DNA of 41,379 nt from Opitutaceae bacterium (GCA_028284235.1 JANQSC010000035.1:1-41379), one strand, 5' to 3'; positions 7,510-16,552 are shown, numbered from the stretch's first letter. Notes: generated by a model from the sequence alone, not told the origin. Made by a program: numbers and translations.

Positions 7510-10500
7510 TCACTTAAGACCGCTTTCGCGCAACGCTTCGCCGCGAGCATGACTGGCACCCCCCGTCTGCGTCGAATTGCTGGCTCGGGCGTTTCTCTCG
7601 AACTGGGCTTTATAAGCCGAGGGTCGGCAGTGGTAGGCGGCTTTAAATAGTTTGCCGAAGTAGCTTGCATCGCTGAAACCGGTACAGTCGGCGATTTCAG
7701 AAACGCTGTGGACGTCCTCGAGCAGGAGCTCGGCGGCCCGTTTCAATCGTAGCTTCTGGATAAGGGACACTGGCGTCTCTCCCGTAACCGCTTTTATCTT
7801 ACGGCCAAGCGTATAACGGCTGGTGCCGAGTTTTTCCGAAAGCAAGGGCACGCCCAGATTCGGGTCGGCCAAATGGTCGCGTATGATTCCCATCGCTTCG
7901 CTAACGAATCTGTTTTCGATGGATTCCGCCCCAGGCCGCTTCAAGGGCCCTCCGGGCTTGAGGAAATCCTCGCGAAAACGCTGTATGGCGCACGATCGCG
8001 TTTCGAGCCGATTTTGGATCTTTAGCTTCAAGTACGCGGGCCGAATTGGCTTGGCAACATAGTCGTCGGCTCGGGCCTCGAGACCGAGGATCGCCTCCCG
8101 ATCGGAACCGAGCGCGGTGAGCATAATGACGGGAATGTGGTTCGTGGTATCGTCAGCCTTAACCGCTTTGCAGAGTTCGCGGCCATCCATTTCCGGCATC
8201 ATCACGTCCGTGAGGATCAGATCGGGAATCTCGCTACGCGCCAACTCCAGCGCTTGCGAGCCGTCTTCCGCTTCGAGGATCCGATACGTATCGCCCAACT
8301 CCTGACGAAGAAAGGCCCGGATATCGGGATCGTCGTCCGCGATCAATATCGCCCGGTCCTCCCGATCGCTCGCCTCGGAACTAGGCCGTTCAATCCCCTC
8401 GGGAGAATCCTTCGCCTCGACCCAGGGAAGCCGCAGCGTAAAGCGCGTGCCGCCCGTTTCACCAGCCGGACTTTCCACTTCGATTCGCCCATGCAGAGAC
8501 TTCGCCAGCGAGCGGACGAGCGAAAGTCCCAGTCCTGTACCTTTCTCCTCCTTTTTCCAATCGACCGAGCCCGCCCGGTAGAACGGGTCGAAGATCCGCT
8601 CTTGCTCGTCCGGAGCGATACCGACCCCCGTGTCGGTGACGGATAGGTTCAAGCTTCGGGCCGCCGGCTCCCCCGATAGCTCCACCCGGACGACTCCCTC
8701 TGGGGGCGTATATTTGATCGCATTGGAGAGCAGGTTGTTCACGATCTTGCAGAGTTTTTCCTCGTCGAGCTCCACCACGAGCCGCTCGAACTGGGAATGA
8801 AACAAGAGCGTTTGTCGCTTCTCACGAGCCGCGAATTCGTGCAGTGAAACGACTTCGCGCAGAAACTCGACGAAGTCGCCCTCCGTCGTCCGCGCAGGCG
8901 GATCCTCGCCTTCGTATTTACGGAAATCCAATAGCTGGTCCACCAGACGGATCGTTTTCTTCGCCCCTTTCAAAGCGAGCGCAAGCTGGTCGCGAATCGC
9001 CGGCTGGTCGATCTTGCTCAAAGCGCTCTCCAACGGGCCGGCGATCACGGTCAGAGGCGTCCGCAGTTCGTGGGAGATCTGAGTGAAGAAACTCAGTTTC
9101 ACCTCCTCGATCTCGCGAATATGGCGTATCCGAATTCTTATTGTATTCACAATGAGAAACACGACCAAAGCCAGCAAAGTTGACAGTGTCGCCACAAACC
9201 AAGGACGCTTCCAAACCGGAGGGATGACAGAGAACGCCACCGCTGCGCCTGCGGCTTGCATGTTTCCGTCGAGATCCTTCGCTCGCACTTCGAAACGATG
9301 GTCGCCGGCAGGGAGCATGGCGATCGTGTGATTGGTCACGCTGGAGAACGGACTCCATTCTCCCGAGCCGAACCGGAACGAGTATCGAAGGGAATCCGCG
9401 GGCGTATGCCCCCAAGGATCGATTCCCCGCCAAGCGAAGTAGGCGGCGCCGGATTCCGCGATCTTGTCCGGAACCGTCGTGAACCGGACAACCGGCGGCG
9501 TTTTTTCCGGAGTGTAGCGAATCGTCCTAACGGGATTTTGACCTTTCGGATTCGCAAACTGATTGATCCAGATCGACCCGTCCTCGCTTTGCCTCAATGT
9601 GGCCTTTTCTCGGGAAAGAACCAGCCCTCGGCCGAACGGCATATGGGACCATTCACCTTCTTGGAAACGGGCGATCCCCGTCTGAGTAGCCGCAATTACC
9701 CCATCGGGCAATTGCCTGTCTTGCAACAAGTACACCACGCGGTTCAAGTCGAGTTGGCTATTCCGATCAAAGAGGGTCGATCCTCGACTTTCGAACCGGT
9801 ATAAGCCCGTCCCCCAAAGGGGAATCCAAAGCGCGCCCTGTCGATCAACCAGGAAACGCTTAAATTTCATCTGTTTATCAAATCCATCTAGGAACGTCCG
9901 GAAGGGGGCGCCCGGTTTGTCTTCCTGTTTGAACAGGCCAAACTGGCCGGCAATCAAAAGATCGCCCTGCTTCGACCACCCGATTCTTCGAACGCGACGT
10001 TCAGGGGAGCGTAGTCGGGGGTCGTCTACGCGTCTCATGGAATCGCCCTCGCGCCGCAAGCGTATCATCCCTTCGTTCCCTGGTGGCTGCTCCTCCTCAA
10101 CCAGGGAACCGTTCCCGAGCAAGATATCGCCATCGTCCAGAACGCAGGCCGAGTCGTAGGAGAAGCGAAAGCCCAACTCCGGATAGCGCTCTCGAACCCA
10201 ACCATCGCCCCGCCAGAACGCCGCGGCGGAGCGCTCGCCGTCCGACCCGAACGCCCATACCGTGTCGTCCGAAGAACGAACAAGACCGGCGGGCGTGTCG
10301 ATACACCCAGGCAGCGCTCGCCACTCGCCCGTTCTCGGGTGGTTCGTCACGATCTCTCCATTTAGCGAGATAAACCACAGGTTTCCATCGCGGGTCTCGC
10401 ACTGGAACACAAGGTCGGAGTAACTCGTCCAACGCTGGTTCGAAGTGTCAATCTCGTACACGTTCGAGTCCGGCCCGCCTATGAGGCAGTTTCCGTTCTT

Positions 10501-11436
10501 GCGTTTGAGAAAGAACGTCTGCCGATTCGGGGCAAGGTACTCCGAGGACTTCAACGCGGCCCATTGCCCTTGAGATTGGTAGACAAGTGAATCTGCAAGG
10601 CGGATGACGAGATCACCGTTCGGCAGGGAGTCTATCCAGTGTTCGGGCGTCTTTTTCGTACCCGTATCCAGACCCATATGGACCGGGGTCCATTCATTTG
10701 CCCACTCGTCAAAAACGAAGGCGAAACTCGAATCGTCCGCGCTCGTGGCCCAGAGCGTCCCCCGTCCATCGACGCAAATCGACCGGTGGCCTTTCTTCAG
10801 TCTGCCCAGTTCGAACGAGGACCATGTCCCGCTTCCAACAGGAACTCCCGCCTCGAGGAAACATCGATAGATTCTGCCCGTCTTTTCCTCCGTAAACCAG
10901 AGGGAATCGTTGTGTTTCACAAGAGAGCAAACCGCTCCCCGCGTCCGTTTCAATAAAGTCGATTGGTCACCATATAGTAGATACAGTCCCGATTTGTTGC
11001 CAACAAGCACGGCCCCATTGTCCAGCTCTAGCAGGCATTGCGGGGCGTCTAGTCTGCGTCTGTACTCGAGGATTCGTCGCCATTCTCCATTCTCGAAACA
11101 GTAAATCCCTTTCACATGGCTAACGAAAATACCGCCACCCCGACTGGCGAGTATCGCGTGAGGAATGAAAGCAGTCCTTCCATCGGGATAGGGGCGCGAC
11201 TCCAAATCAACGCCGTCAAAGGAGTGAATCCCCTCTCGGTCGGCAAACCAAAGCGTTTCGTCCTCGTCTTCAGCTACGCAAACGAACTCCCGGCCTTGCA
11301 AGGCCTCCAGCTCATTCCAACGCCATCTCTCCGACAAGGGACTCGGCGAGGCAGGGGGGACATACGCCACCGTGCCCGCGCCAAATGACGGGGCGAAGGC
11401 AAGGAGCAACAGGAAAATACAAGAAGGAACACGCAT
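7510..11436 (-). CDS. Hybrid two-component sensor / AraC regulator (HTCS-type)
   Basis: 1308 aa: a whole signalling system in one chain. Signal peptide (1-20); periplasmic two-component-regulator propeller repeats (about 25-650) and a Y_Y_Y domain (about 655-722); one membrane segment (about 742-767); histidine kinase with H-box SHELRTPL (H789), N-box NNLLSNAIKY (about 902), DTGVGIAP and GTGLGLSL; receiver with ILIADDDPD, phospho-acceptor D1077 in LTDVMMPEMDG and the AKPIRP lysine (about 1028-1135); AraC-type helix-turn-helix (about 1175-1275). All key residues are present. HTCS proteins sense oligosaccharides in the periplasm and switch on nearby polysaccharide-use genes. The divergent sulfatase (12014) is the closest candidate target; no SusC/SusD or glycoside hydrolase accompanies it here. 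Confidence 0.95.
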   Translation of the reverse strand: MRVPSCIFLLLLAFAPSFGAGTVAYVPPASPSPLSERWRWNELEALQGREFVCVAEDEDETLWFADREGIHSFDGVDLESRPYPDGRTAFIPHAILASRGGGIFVSHVKGIYCFENGEWRRILEYRRRLDAPQCLLELDNGAVLVGNKSGLYLLYGDQSTLLKRTRGAVCSLVKHNDSLWFTEEKTGRIYRCFLEAGVPVGSGTWSSFELGRLKKGHRSICVDGRGTLWATSADDSSFAFVFDEWANEWTPVHMGLDTGTKKTPEHWIDSLPNGDLVIRLADSLVYQSQGQWAALKSSEYLAPNRQTFFLKRKNGNCLIGGPDSNVYEIDTSNQRWTSYSDLVFQCETRDGNLWFISLNGEIVTNHPRTGEWRALPGCIDTPAGLVRSSDDTVWAFGSDGERSAAAFWRGDGWVRERYPELGFRFSYDSACVLDDGDILLGNGSLVEEEQPPGNEGMIRLRREGDSMRRVDDPRLRSPERRVRRIGWSKQGDLLIAGQFGLFKQEDKPGAPFRTFLDGFDKQMKFKRFLVDRQGALWIPLWGTGLYRFESRGSTLFDRNSQLDLNRVVYLLQDRQLPDGVIAATQTGIARFQEGEWSHMPFGRGLVLSREKATLRQSEDGSIWINQFANPKGQNPVRTIRYTPEKTPPVVRFTTVPDKIAESGAAYFAWRGIDPWGHTPADSLRYSFRFGSGEWSPFSSVTNHTIAMLPAGDHRFEVRAKDLDGNMQAAGAAVAFSVIPPVWKRPWFVATLSTLLALVVFLIVNTIRIRIRHIREIEEVKLSFFTQISHELRTPLTVIAGPLESALSKIDQPAIRDQLALALKGAKKTIRLVDQLLDFRKYEGEDPPARTTEGDFVEFLREVVSLHEFAAREKRQTLLFHSQFERLVVELDEEKLCKIVNNLLSNAIKYTPPEGVVRVELSGEPAARSLNLSVTDTGVGIAPDEQERIFDPFYRAGSVDWKKEEKGTGLGLSLVRSLAKSLHGRIEVESPAGETGGTRFTLRLPWVEAKDSPEGIERPSSEASDREDRAILIADDDPDIRAFLRQELGDTYRILEAEDGSQALELARSEIPDLILTDVMMPEMDGRELCKAVKADDTTNHIPVIMLTALGSDREAILGLEARADDYVAKPIRPAYLKLKIQNRLETRSCAIQRFREDFLKPGGPLKRPGAESIENRFVSEAMGIIRDHLADPNLGVPLLSEKLGTSRYTLGRKIKAVTGETPVSLIQKLRLKRAAELLLEDVHSVSEIADCTGFSDASYFGKLFKAAYHCRPSAYKAQFERNARASNSTQTGGASHARGEALRESGLK

Positions 11437-12013
11437 GAGCCGAAGGTCGCGCCAATGGCGGGCGTTTCGCCTGACGGGGTGACGACCCGTGAATGCGAGC
11501 GGCGGAGTCGAAGAGTTCGATTAATAGGGGGACTTGAGCACGCTCAATGCTCGCCCGGATCCAAAGTTCTAGCAAGTTGAATTCGCTTCAAAACCGGCTA
11601 GAAACTGAGCGAAAAATGAACATAACATGAATCCAACAGCCCATCATTCGCTCCTCCGCCCCAATTCAGATGGGATTGCCGTTGCGAGGGATACAAACGC
11701 GTCGAACATCAAGCTGGAGAGTCCACTCTGAGACACAGACACCGACAATTGAAACCGACGCAATACACCGCCTTCGCTTCGCGCTTTACTCGCCGGTACA
11801 GACCCTAAAACTTGTCTCAAACTTGAAGGACATTGAACACGCGCCTCGCGGGTCCGATATCCCTAAGCTTAGCCACCAAGTGGCGAACGAAAGCGCGCTT
11901 CATATCCCGTCTAGTGATCCGAGTGATCTCTCATCCTGCTACCGCAAAGCGGTATTCTGTTAAACTAACTTTCAACACCGTCCAAGAACTCACATCCAAA
12001 TTCAAACCACTCT
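11437..12013. other. Divergent intergenic region, sensor gene / sulfatase
   Basis: 577 bp between two divergent start codons, with no credible ORF. The right-hand third holds a degenerate mini-hairpin chain (11870-11965, listed separately). The rest (11437-11860) shows no repeat or RNA motif I can name. Promoters and any binding site for the AraC domain of the sensor should lie here, but I could not define one. Confidence 0.6.
11870..11965 (+). repeat. Degenerate mini-hairpin chain ending CTGTTAAAC
   Basis: Two perfect 5-bp stems with 3-nt loops: GCCAC-CAA-GTGGC (11872-11884) and ACCGC-AAA-GCGGT (11941-11953). The second is bracketed by related octamers, ATCCTGCT before and ATTCTGTT after (6 of 8 identical), and the locus ends CTGTTAAAC like the other hairpin chains. 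It shares architecture but little sequence with family I. It lies 49 bp upstream of the sulfatase start, so it may be in that gene's 5' leader. Confidence 0.55.
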
Positions 12014-13507
12014 ATGATTCCGCGCATACTGATTTCCTTCCTTGTTTTGATCTCCGTCGCGAACACTCAAGCCGAAGAGCGCTCCCCGCCCGTGGTGAGC
12101 GACTCGACTGAACGCGTCGAAGGCATGTCGAAACCAAACTTCATCGTCATTTTCTGCGACGACCTCGGCTACAACGACGTTGGCGCCTACGGGTCCACGC
12201 TACACCGCACGCCCCATATCGACCGCATGGCGCGCGAGGGTCGCGTCTTCAGCGATTTCTACGTCACCAGCGGTGTCTGCACCCCCTCCCGCGCCTCGCT
12301 CATGACCGGCTGCTATCCGAAACGCGTCAACCTGCACGAAAACGAAAAAAACGGATGGGTCCTTTTCCCCGGAAACCAGAAGGGAATTAGCTCCGACGAG
12401 ATCACCCTCCCGGAAATCCTCAAAGCCGAGGGCTACGCGACCGCGATTATCGGCAAATGGCACCTTGGCGACCAGCCCGAGTTCTTTCCGCTCAGCCACG
12501 GCTTTGACTACTACTACGGCATCCCCTACTCCAACGACATGGGGCTGATACGAGGGAACGGGGAGCGCCACGGGCTATCCAGAGACCGTCCCGGCGAACT
12601 TCGCTACCCGCCTCTGCCCCTCATGCGGAACAACGACATCATCGAGCTCGAGCCCGACCAACGCCTCATCACTCAGAAATATACACAAGAAGTTATAAAG
12701 TGGATACGCGCCCACAAACACGAACCCCTCTTCCTCTACTTCCCCCAAACCATGCCTCACGCTCCTCAATACTCTTCTGAGAATTTTGCCGGAAAGTCGG
12801 CCAACGGAAAATGGGGCGACACCGTCGAGGAAATCGACTGGTCCGTCGGCGAAGTGCTCAAGGAGCTCGAAGCCCAAGGCATCGACGACAAGACCATGGT
12901 CGTATTCCTCTCCGACAACGGGGGAGCCATGAATTGGGGAGCCAGCAACTATCCGCTCAAAGGAGGCAAAGGAACGACTCACGAAGGCGGCCATCGTGTT
13001 CCCTTTATCGCCCGATGGCCCGGGACGATCCCGGCGGGCACTCATAGCAGTCAGCTCGCGACATCCATGGATCTCCTCCCCACGATCGCCAAACTCGCCG
13101 GAGGCGAAGCGCCCACCGACCGCATCATAGACGGGAAAGACATCAAGCCACTCCTCACCGGAAAGAATAGCGCTCAGTCGCCCCACAACGCGTACTACTA
13201 TTACTACCGCGGCCGGCTCGAAGCGGTTCGCAGCGGCGACTGGAAGCTGACCGTCGAAAAAACCGTTACGCGAAGAGGGGAGACTATCGAGTATCCACTC
13301 GCTCTATACAATTTGAAAGACGACATCGGCGAAACTGAAAACGTCGCCAACGACCACCCCAAAGTGGTCGAACACCTGCAAACGCTACTCGCCGAGGCGC
13401 GCGTCGACCTCGGCGATGACCACCCGGACTACCAAACGCCCGGCAAAAACACCCGCCCATCCGGATTCGTCGAAGACGCCGTCTTCCTCCGTGGCAAACC
13501 GGATTAA
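12014..13507 (+). CDS. Secreted type I sulfatase (formylglycine-dependent)
   Basis: 497 aa with a signal peptide (1-20, cut after NTQA). The alkaline-phosphatase-fold sulfatase core is complete: metal-binding D49/D50 in FCDDLGYNDVG, the canonical formylglycine motif C89-T-P-S-R93-A, GKWHLGD, a PHAPQ segment and FLSDNGG with its metal ligands, then KGGKGTTHEGGHRVPF in the substrate pocket. The Cys needs conversion by a maturation enzyme (FGE or anSME), none of which is encoded here. It probably removes sulfate from a polysaccharide or oligosaccharide in the periplasm; the substrate cannot be told from sequence. It is divergent from the hybrid sensor, a plausible activator. Family I copy d starts 2-3 bp after the stop codon. 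No Shine-Dalgarno sequence is seen. Confidence 0.95.
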   Translation: MIPRILISFLVLISVANTQAEERSPPVVSDSTERVEGMSKPNFIVIFCDDLGYNDVGAYGSTLHRTPHIDRMAREGRVFSDFYVTSGVCTPSRASLMTGCYPKRVNLHENEKNGWVLFPGNQKGISSDEITLPEILKAEGYATAIIGKWHLGDQPEFFPLSHGFDYYYGIPYSNDMGLIRGNGERHGLSRDRPGELRYPPLPLMRNNDIIELEPDQRLITQKYTQEVIKWIRAHKHEPLFLYFPQTMPHAPQYSSENFAGKSANGKWGDTVEEIDWSVGEVLKELEAQGIDDKTMVVFLSDNGGAMNWGASNYPLKGGKGTTHEGGHRVPFIARWPGTIPAGTHSSQLATSMDLLPTIAKLAGGEAPTDRIIDGKDIKPLLTGKNSAQSPHNAYYYYYRGRLEAVRSGDWKLTVEKTVTRRGETIEYPLALYNLKDDIGETENVANDHPKVVEHLQTLLAEARVDLGDDHPDYQTPGKNTRPSGFVEDAVFLRGKPD

Positions 13508-13509
13508 AA

Positions 13510-13815
13510 AACAACGGCCGTTGGCCTTGTGCCTCTCCGAGGCGATGGGCGCCTGCTACGCAGACAATAGGTTTAATTCAAATCCTCGAGTATCAAGCGC
13601 TCTCCTAATCTTAATCATACTCTTAATCCTAATCACTTCTCGTTTTGATTAAGATTATGATTAGGATTAAGAGTATGACTTAGACGGATCGTTCGAGCGA
13701 ATGGCTAGCTACTCGAGCAACAGAAGCCTACAGGCTCCACAAAGTGGAGACACCCATTTCCTTCCGCAGGAAGGAACCAGCGATCCCGTCAAAGACGGGT
13801 GAGCGATGTTAAAAG
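13510..13815 (+). repeat. Family I hairpin-chain repeat, copy d
   Basis: Hairpins: GGCC-GTT-GGCC (13516-13526), GCCTC-TCC-GAGGC (13531-13543), CTGC-TAC-GCAG (13553-13563, degenerate form of hairpin 3), then CTCCAC-AAA-GTGGAG, TTCCTTCC-GCA-GGAAGGAA and CCCGTC-AAA-GACGGG (13735-13809). The flanks of hairpin 3 are ATGGGC (13545-13550) and ATAGGT (13567-13572), a decayed duplication. Hexamer arrays: left 13605-13634 and right 13647-13676; 13617-13634 pairs perfectly with 13659-13676 (18 bp). Ends TGTTAAAAG. It directly follows the sulfatase stop and sits in tandem with copy e. Confidence 0.86.
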
Positions 13816-13843
13816 ACTCCACTCCTCCCGCATCCAGCCTGAA

Positions 13844-14125
13844 TCGAGACTCTTGCACGAAACACCGGCCGCTGGCCTAGCCCCGATCGTGTCGGGGATG
13901 GGTGTCTGTTACGCAGACAATGGGTTTACATCAAATCCTCGAGTATCAAGCGCTCTCCTAATCATAATCTTAATCATACTCCTAATCCTAATCACCCCAA
14001 CTCCCTTCCGGTTTTGACTAAGAGTATGATTAGGATTCAGATCATGACTTAAATTGATCGTCCGAAAGACCAATTATCGAATTCTTAGACACTCGCTCAA
14101 ACGGGACGAAGACGAAAGCGTTGTT
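13844..14125 (+). repeat. Family I hairpin-chain repeat, copy e (3' half diverged)
   Basis: Starts CGAGACTCTTG like copy a. Hairpins: GGCC-GCT-GGCC, then CCCCGAT-CGT-GTCGGGG and GTCTGT-TAC-GCAGAC, the last two each with a T-G wobble next to the 3-nt loop. Exact ATGGGT flanks hairpin 3 (13898-13903, 13920-13925). Convergent hexamer arrays follow (about 13956-14045). The three 3' hairpins of the other copies are missing and the end is diverged (TTGTTTTAAAAAC). 14126-14211 holds nothing recognisable. Confidence 0.8.
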
Positions 14126-14211
14126 TTAAAAACTCTGTCGCCCGTCTGTGAAGACTGGTTGCAACCAAGCATAGAATTGCTCGATCCCAGAGCCCGTTTC
14201 CCGGCCGTAAG

Positions 14212-15207
14212 TCACTTTCGCTCGAACGAACCCTCGTGACCCTTCACCGAAAACGCTGCCGTCGTCCCATTCACCGTTTCTAAGACCGTCCCGCGTTCTC
14301 CAATGAACTTGATCGTATAGCCCGTTCGCCCTTCATCGACCGCATGACCCACGACATAGGCGCTCGACAGCGTTTTCTCTGTTTCCCGCGCGTCAACCTC
14401 AACCGAAACGGAATGCTCCGAAACATCCACGACGCTCAGCATAACTCCGCTCGTCGCGTAAAAGTCGCCTCGATACATCGCCTCCGTGATAGCGTCAGGC
14501 GTAAGCTCTTTCGACTTCACCATCACCCATCCCCGGCCCGGGTTCGAGCGCTCGGAACCCAGATTTTGGAAGTGGTGGGCGTCATCCGACGACACACCGT
14601 AAATTAGCATCCCGTCGGTTAGAAGCTGATCCCATAGCGCCTCAACCGAGATATGATCCGCATCCCCGAAATTATTCACCGCCGGATGCCCATTGTAGAG
14701 CTCAAACATATGAAGCCCTTCAGCTGGCCTTATATCGTCAGCTGTATGCATGTAGTGGAAATTTGGATGGTTCAAAATTGCACGCCCATGCGCAGCCTCC
14801 GCTCCATGCACATGCGCCTGGATCACTCGACTCTTGCTCGCTCCTGGGGGTTGCCTCAGACGCGGATCGACCAACTCGCGCGTGTTCAACGCGGTCGTAT
14901 GGGCCATTCGGCCGCCCGTGATCTCCTCTCCCGGAATCAGGATGAAATCATCCCGCCGGTTTTCAGGCATCGACACCGTTTTCGGGTCGATAAACTGATT
15001 GTGCTCGGAAAGGCAAAGAAAGTTATAGTCCCGGGAGTGGTACCATTCGACCACGGCCTCGGGCGTCGAGTCCGCATGGCCACACAATACCGTATGCGTA
15101 TGAGTATTCCCCTTATACCATTTTTCCCGGGCGCAGCCTGAAAACAAAAAGACACCGACAAAACTTGTGGCAAGCCAGCTCACACAAAGACGAGAACAGG
15201 AGAACAT
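14212..15207 (-). CDS. PHP-domain metal-dependent phosphoesterase-like lipoprotein
   Basis: 331 aa. The ATG at 15207 was chosen because it begins a lipoprotein signal peptide: hydrophobic stretch about 10-22, then the lipobox-like LFSGC with C25; an upstream in-frame start would bury this signal. Mature part: PHP motifs GNTHTHTVLCGH (H36, H38), LSEHNQF (E68, H69) and IPGEEITG (E94/E95), then H103, a histidine-rich HVHGAEAAHGRAILNHPNF, and SSDDAHHF near 260. These are the metal ligands of the polymerase/histidinol-phosphatase fold. Exported PHP proteins of this type often accompany carbohydrate-use genes; the substrate is unknown. The C-terminal region resembles the beta-rich tail common in this group. 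It is divergent from the SGNH hydrolase at 15438. Confidence 0.88.
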   Translation of the reverse strand: MFSCSRLCVSWLATSFVGVFLFSGCAREKWYKGNTHTHTVLCGHADSTPEAVVEWYHSRDYNFLCLSEHNQFIDPKTVSMPENRRDDFILIPGEEITGGRMAHTTALNTRELVDPRLRQPPGASKSRVIQAHVHGAEAAHGRAILNHPNFHYMHTADDIRPAEGLHMFELYNGHPAVNNFGDADHISVEALWDQLLTDGMLIYGVSSDDAHHFQNLGSERSNPGRGWVMVKSKELTPDAITEAMYRGDFYATSGVMLSVVDVSEHSVSVEVDARETEKTLSSAYVVGHAVDEGRTGYTIKFIGERGTVLETVNGTTAAFSVKGHEGSFERK

Positions 15208-15437
15208 CGATATTGAAATTACGACAGGTCGACCCGCTTGGCCATACAATTTATCCGCCTCGCCATTCGAAAGCGGACGAAAACTAATTCGATTTATTCG
15301 ACAATTCCTCGGCACATGTTCTGGAGAAGAATCGTATACTTCTACGAGACTGTCTCAAACCAGGCGCGGCGTTCGATTCGGCTATTGTGTTATGCGAAAT
15401 TCGTGTCTACATATCGCCCAACTCGTTTCTCCGCCCC

Positions 15438-16400
15438 ATGAAAACCCATCTGCTAGTCCGCGCTCTTCTCGCGACCGTTCTGATTATCTCAGCCTCGTCC
15501 GCGCAGGCCGGCATGGACCTCCATGGCAAGCGCATCCTCATATTGGGCGACTCAATCACGCAAAATGGTAAATACGTCAGCTTCCTCTCCTACTTTCTGC
15601 AAAAAGCCCACCCCGACCTGCGCTACGACATAATCAGCATCGGACTCGGCAGCGAGACCGCCTCCGGCAATAGCGAACCCGACCATCCCTTTCCGCGCCC
15701 CTGTATCCACAGCCGCCTCGACGAAGCCCTCGAAAAAATCAAACCCGACCTCGTTTTCGCCTGCTACGGCATGAACGACGGCATCTACCATCCGCTCAAC
15801 GCCAAGCGCTTCCTCGACTACCAAGACGGGATCGAAACGCTGGTCCAGAAAGTCAAACAGGCCAACGCCGAAGCGATCCTGCTCACCCCTCCCCTGTTCG
15901 ATGCCACAGCCAAAAAGAACCTCGCCGACGCCGATGCACCGAACTTTGGATACAAGACTCCTTACGCCAACTACAACGACGTCCTCCGCACCTACGGAAA
16001 GTGGATACTCCTCTCGAAGTTGCCCGCGATCCACAAAGTCGACTTAAACACCCCCATGCTCGCCTACAATCAGCAGCGGCGCGCGGACGACTCCGAATTC
16101 CACCTGGCGAAAGACGGCGTTCATCCCGGCGACCTCGGACACCTGCTCATGGCCGCCACCATACTCGAATCGCTCGGCCTTCCCCTGGACGGCGAGCTCC
16201 CAGTCGTTCTGGAGGCGACACTCGCCGATCCCCTTTTCCAGAAAATCGACAAATGCCGTCAGACCCGCTCAAAAGGCTGGCTCGACTATATCGGCTATAC
16301 ACGCGGCAAAACGGTCAAAACAAACGACATCGAAAGCGTCGAAGTCGCTGTCGCCAAAATGCAGGCATCCATAGATCAACTACGAAAAGGCGACAACTAA
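15438..16400 (+). CDS. Secreted SGNH/GDSL hydrolase
   Basis: 320 aa with a signal peptide (1-24, cut near AQA). The SGNH blocks are intact: ILGDSITQNGKY (nucleophile S39), G in the GLGSETASG segment, YGMNDGIY (block III N) and D226-G-V-H229 in KDGVHPGDLGHLL completing the triad. It is likely a carbohydrate esterase (acetyl or other acyl removal) acting in the periplasm; the exact substrate is unknown. The C-terminal 60 residues are helical and basic. ATG 15438 gives the signal peptide; no Shine-Dalgarno sequence precedes it. The 230-bp divergent spacer to the PHP lipoprotein contains a small inverted repeat TCGTA...TACGA (15332-15347). The stop is followed by a two-hairpin element (16437). 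Confidence 0.92.
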   Translation: MKTHLLVRALLATVLIISASSAQAGMDLHGKRILILGDSITQNGKYVSFLSYFLQKAHPDLRYDIISIGLGSETASGNSEPDHPFPRPCIHSRLDEALEKIKPDLVFACYGMNDGIYHPLNAKRFLDYQDGIETLVQKVKQANAEAILLTPPLFDATAKKNLADADAPNFGYKTPYANYNDVLRTYGKWILLSKLPAIHKVDLNTPMLAYNQQRRADDSEFHLAKDGVHPGDLGHLLMAATILESLGLPLDGELPVVLEATLADPLFQKIDKCRQTRSKGWLDYIGYTRGKTVKTNDIESVEVAVAKMQASIDQLRKGDN

Positions 16401-16436
16401 AGGGAGCCGCCGATACAATGCACCCCCGCCAGTTAA

Positions 16437-16552
16437 AACCCGCCGGGACGGCGGGTTCCACCTTCTTCAAGCGGACCCAAAGGTGGAACGCGCCAGCCTG
16501 CCTCGGCATAGCCCCAGCGGGGCGAAGACGGGTCCCGGCGCGTTTGTTCAGT
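16437..16552 (+). repeat. Family II two-hairpin element, copy 1 (with internal insertion)
   Basis: Hairpin A: arms AACCCGCCG / CGGCGGGTT with 3-nt loop GGA (16437-16457). Central inverted pair TTCCACCTT (16456-16464) / AAGGTGGAA (16480-16488). Hairpin B: left arm AACGCGCC (16487-16494), right arm CGGCGCGTT (16536-16544). In this copy about 40 bp interrupt hairpin B, and within them lies a further perfect hairpin GCCCC-AGC-GGGGC (16511-16523). Related copies at 22348 and 33631 lack that insertion. It lies between the converging ends of the SGNH hydrolase and aroE genes and may serve as a bidirectional 3' end. Confidence 0.82.

Noticed and set aside
1-14125. Possible CRISPR array or insertion sequence
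   Set aside because: Repeats are about 300 bp, few and dispersed, without regular spacers; no cas gene, transposase or terminal inverted repeat pair was found.
14054-14239. 61-codon plus-strand open frame after repeat copy e
   Set aside because: Begins inside repeat sequence and overlaps the 3' end of the PHP lipoprotein gene; no family features.
15332-15347. Short inverted repeat TCGTA...TACGA between the PHP and SGNH genes as an operator
   Set aside because: Only 5-bp arms; expected by chance in a 230-bp spacer.
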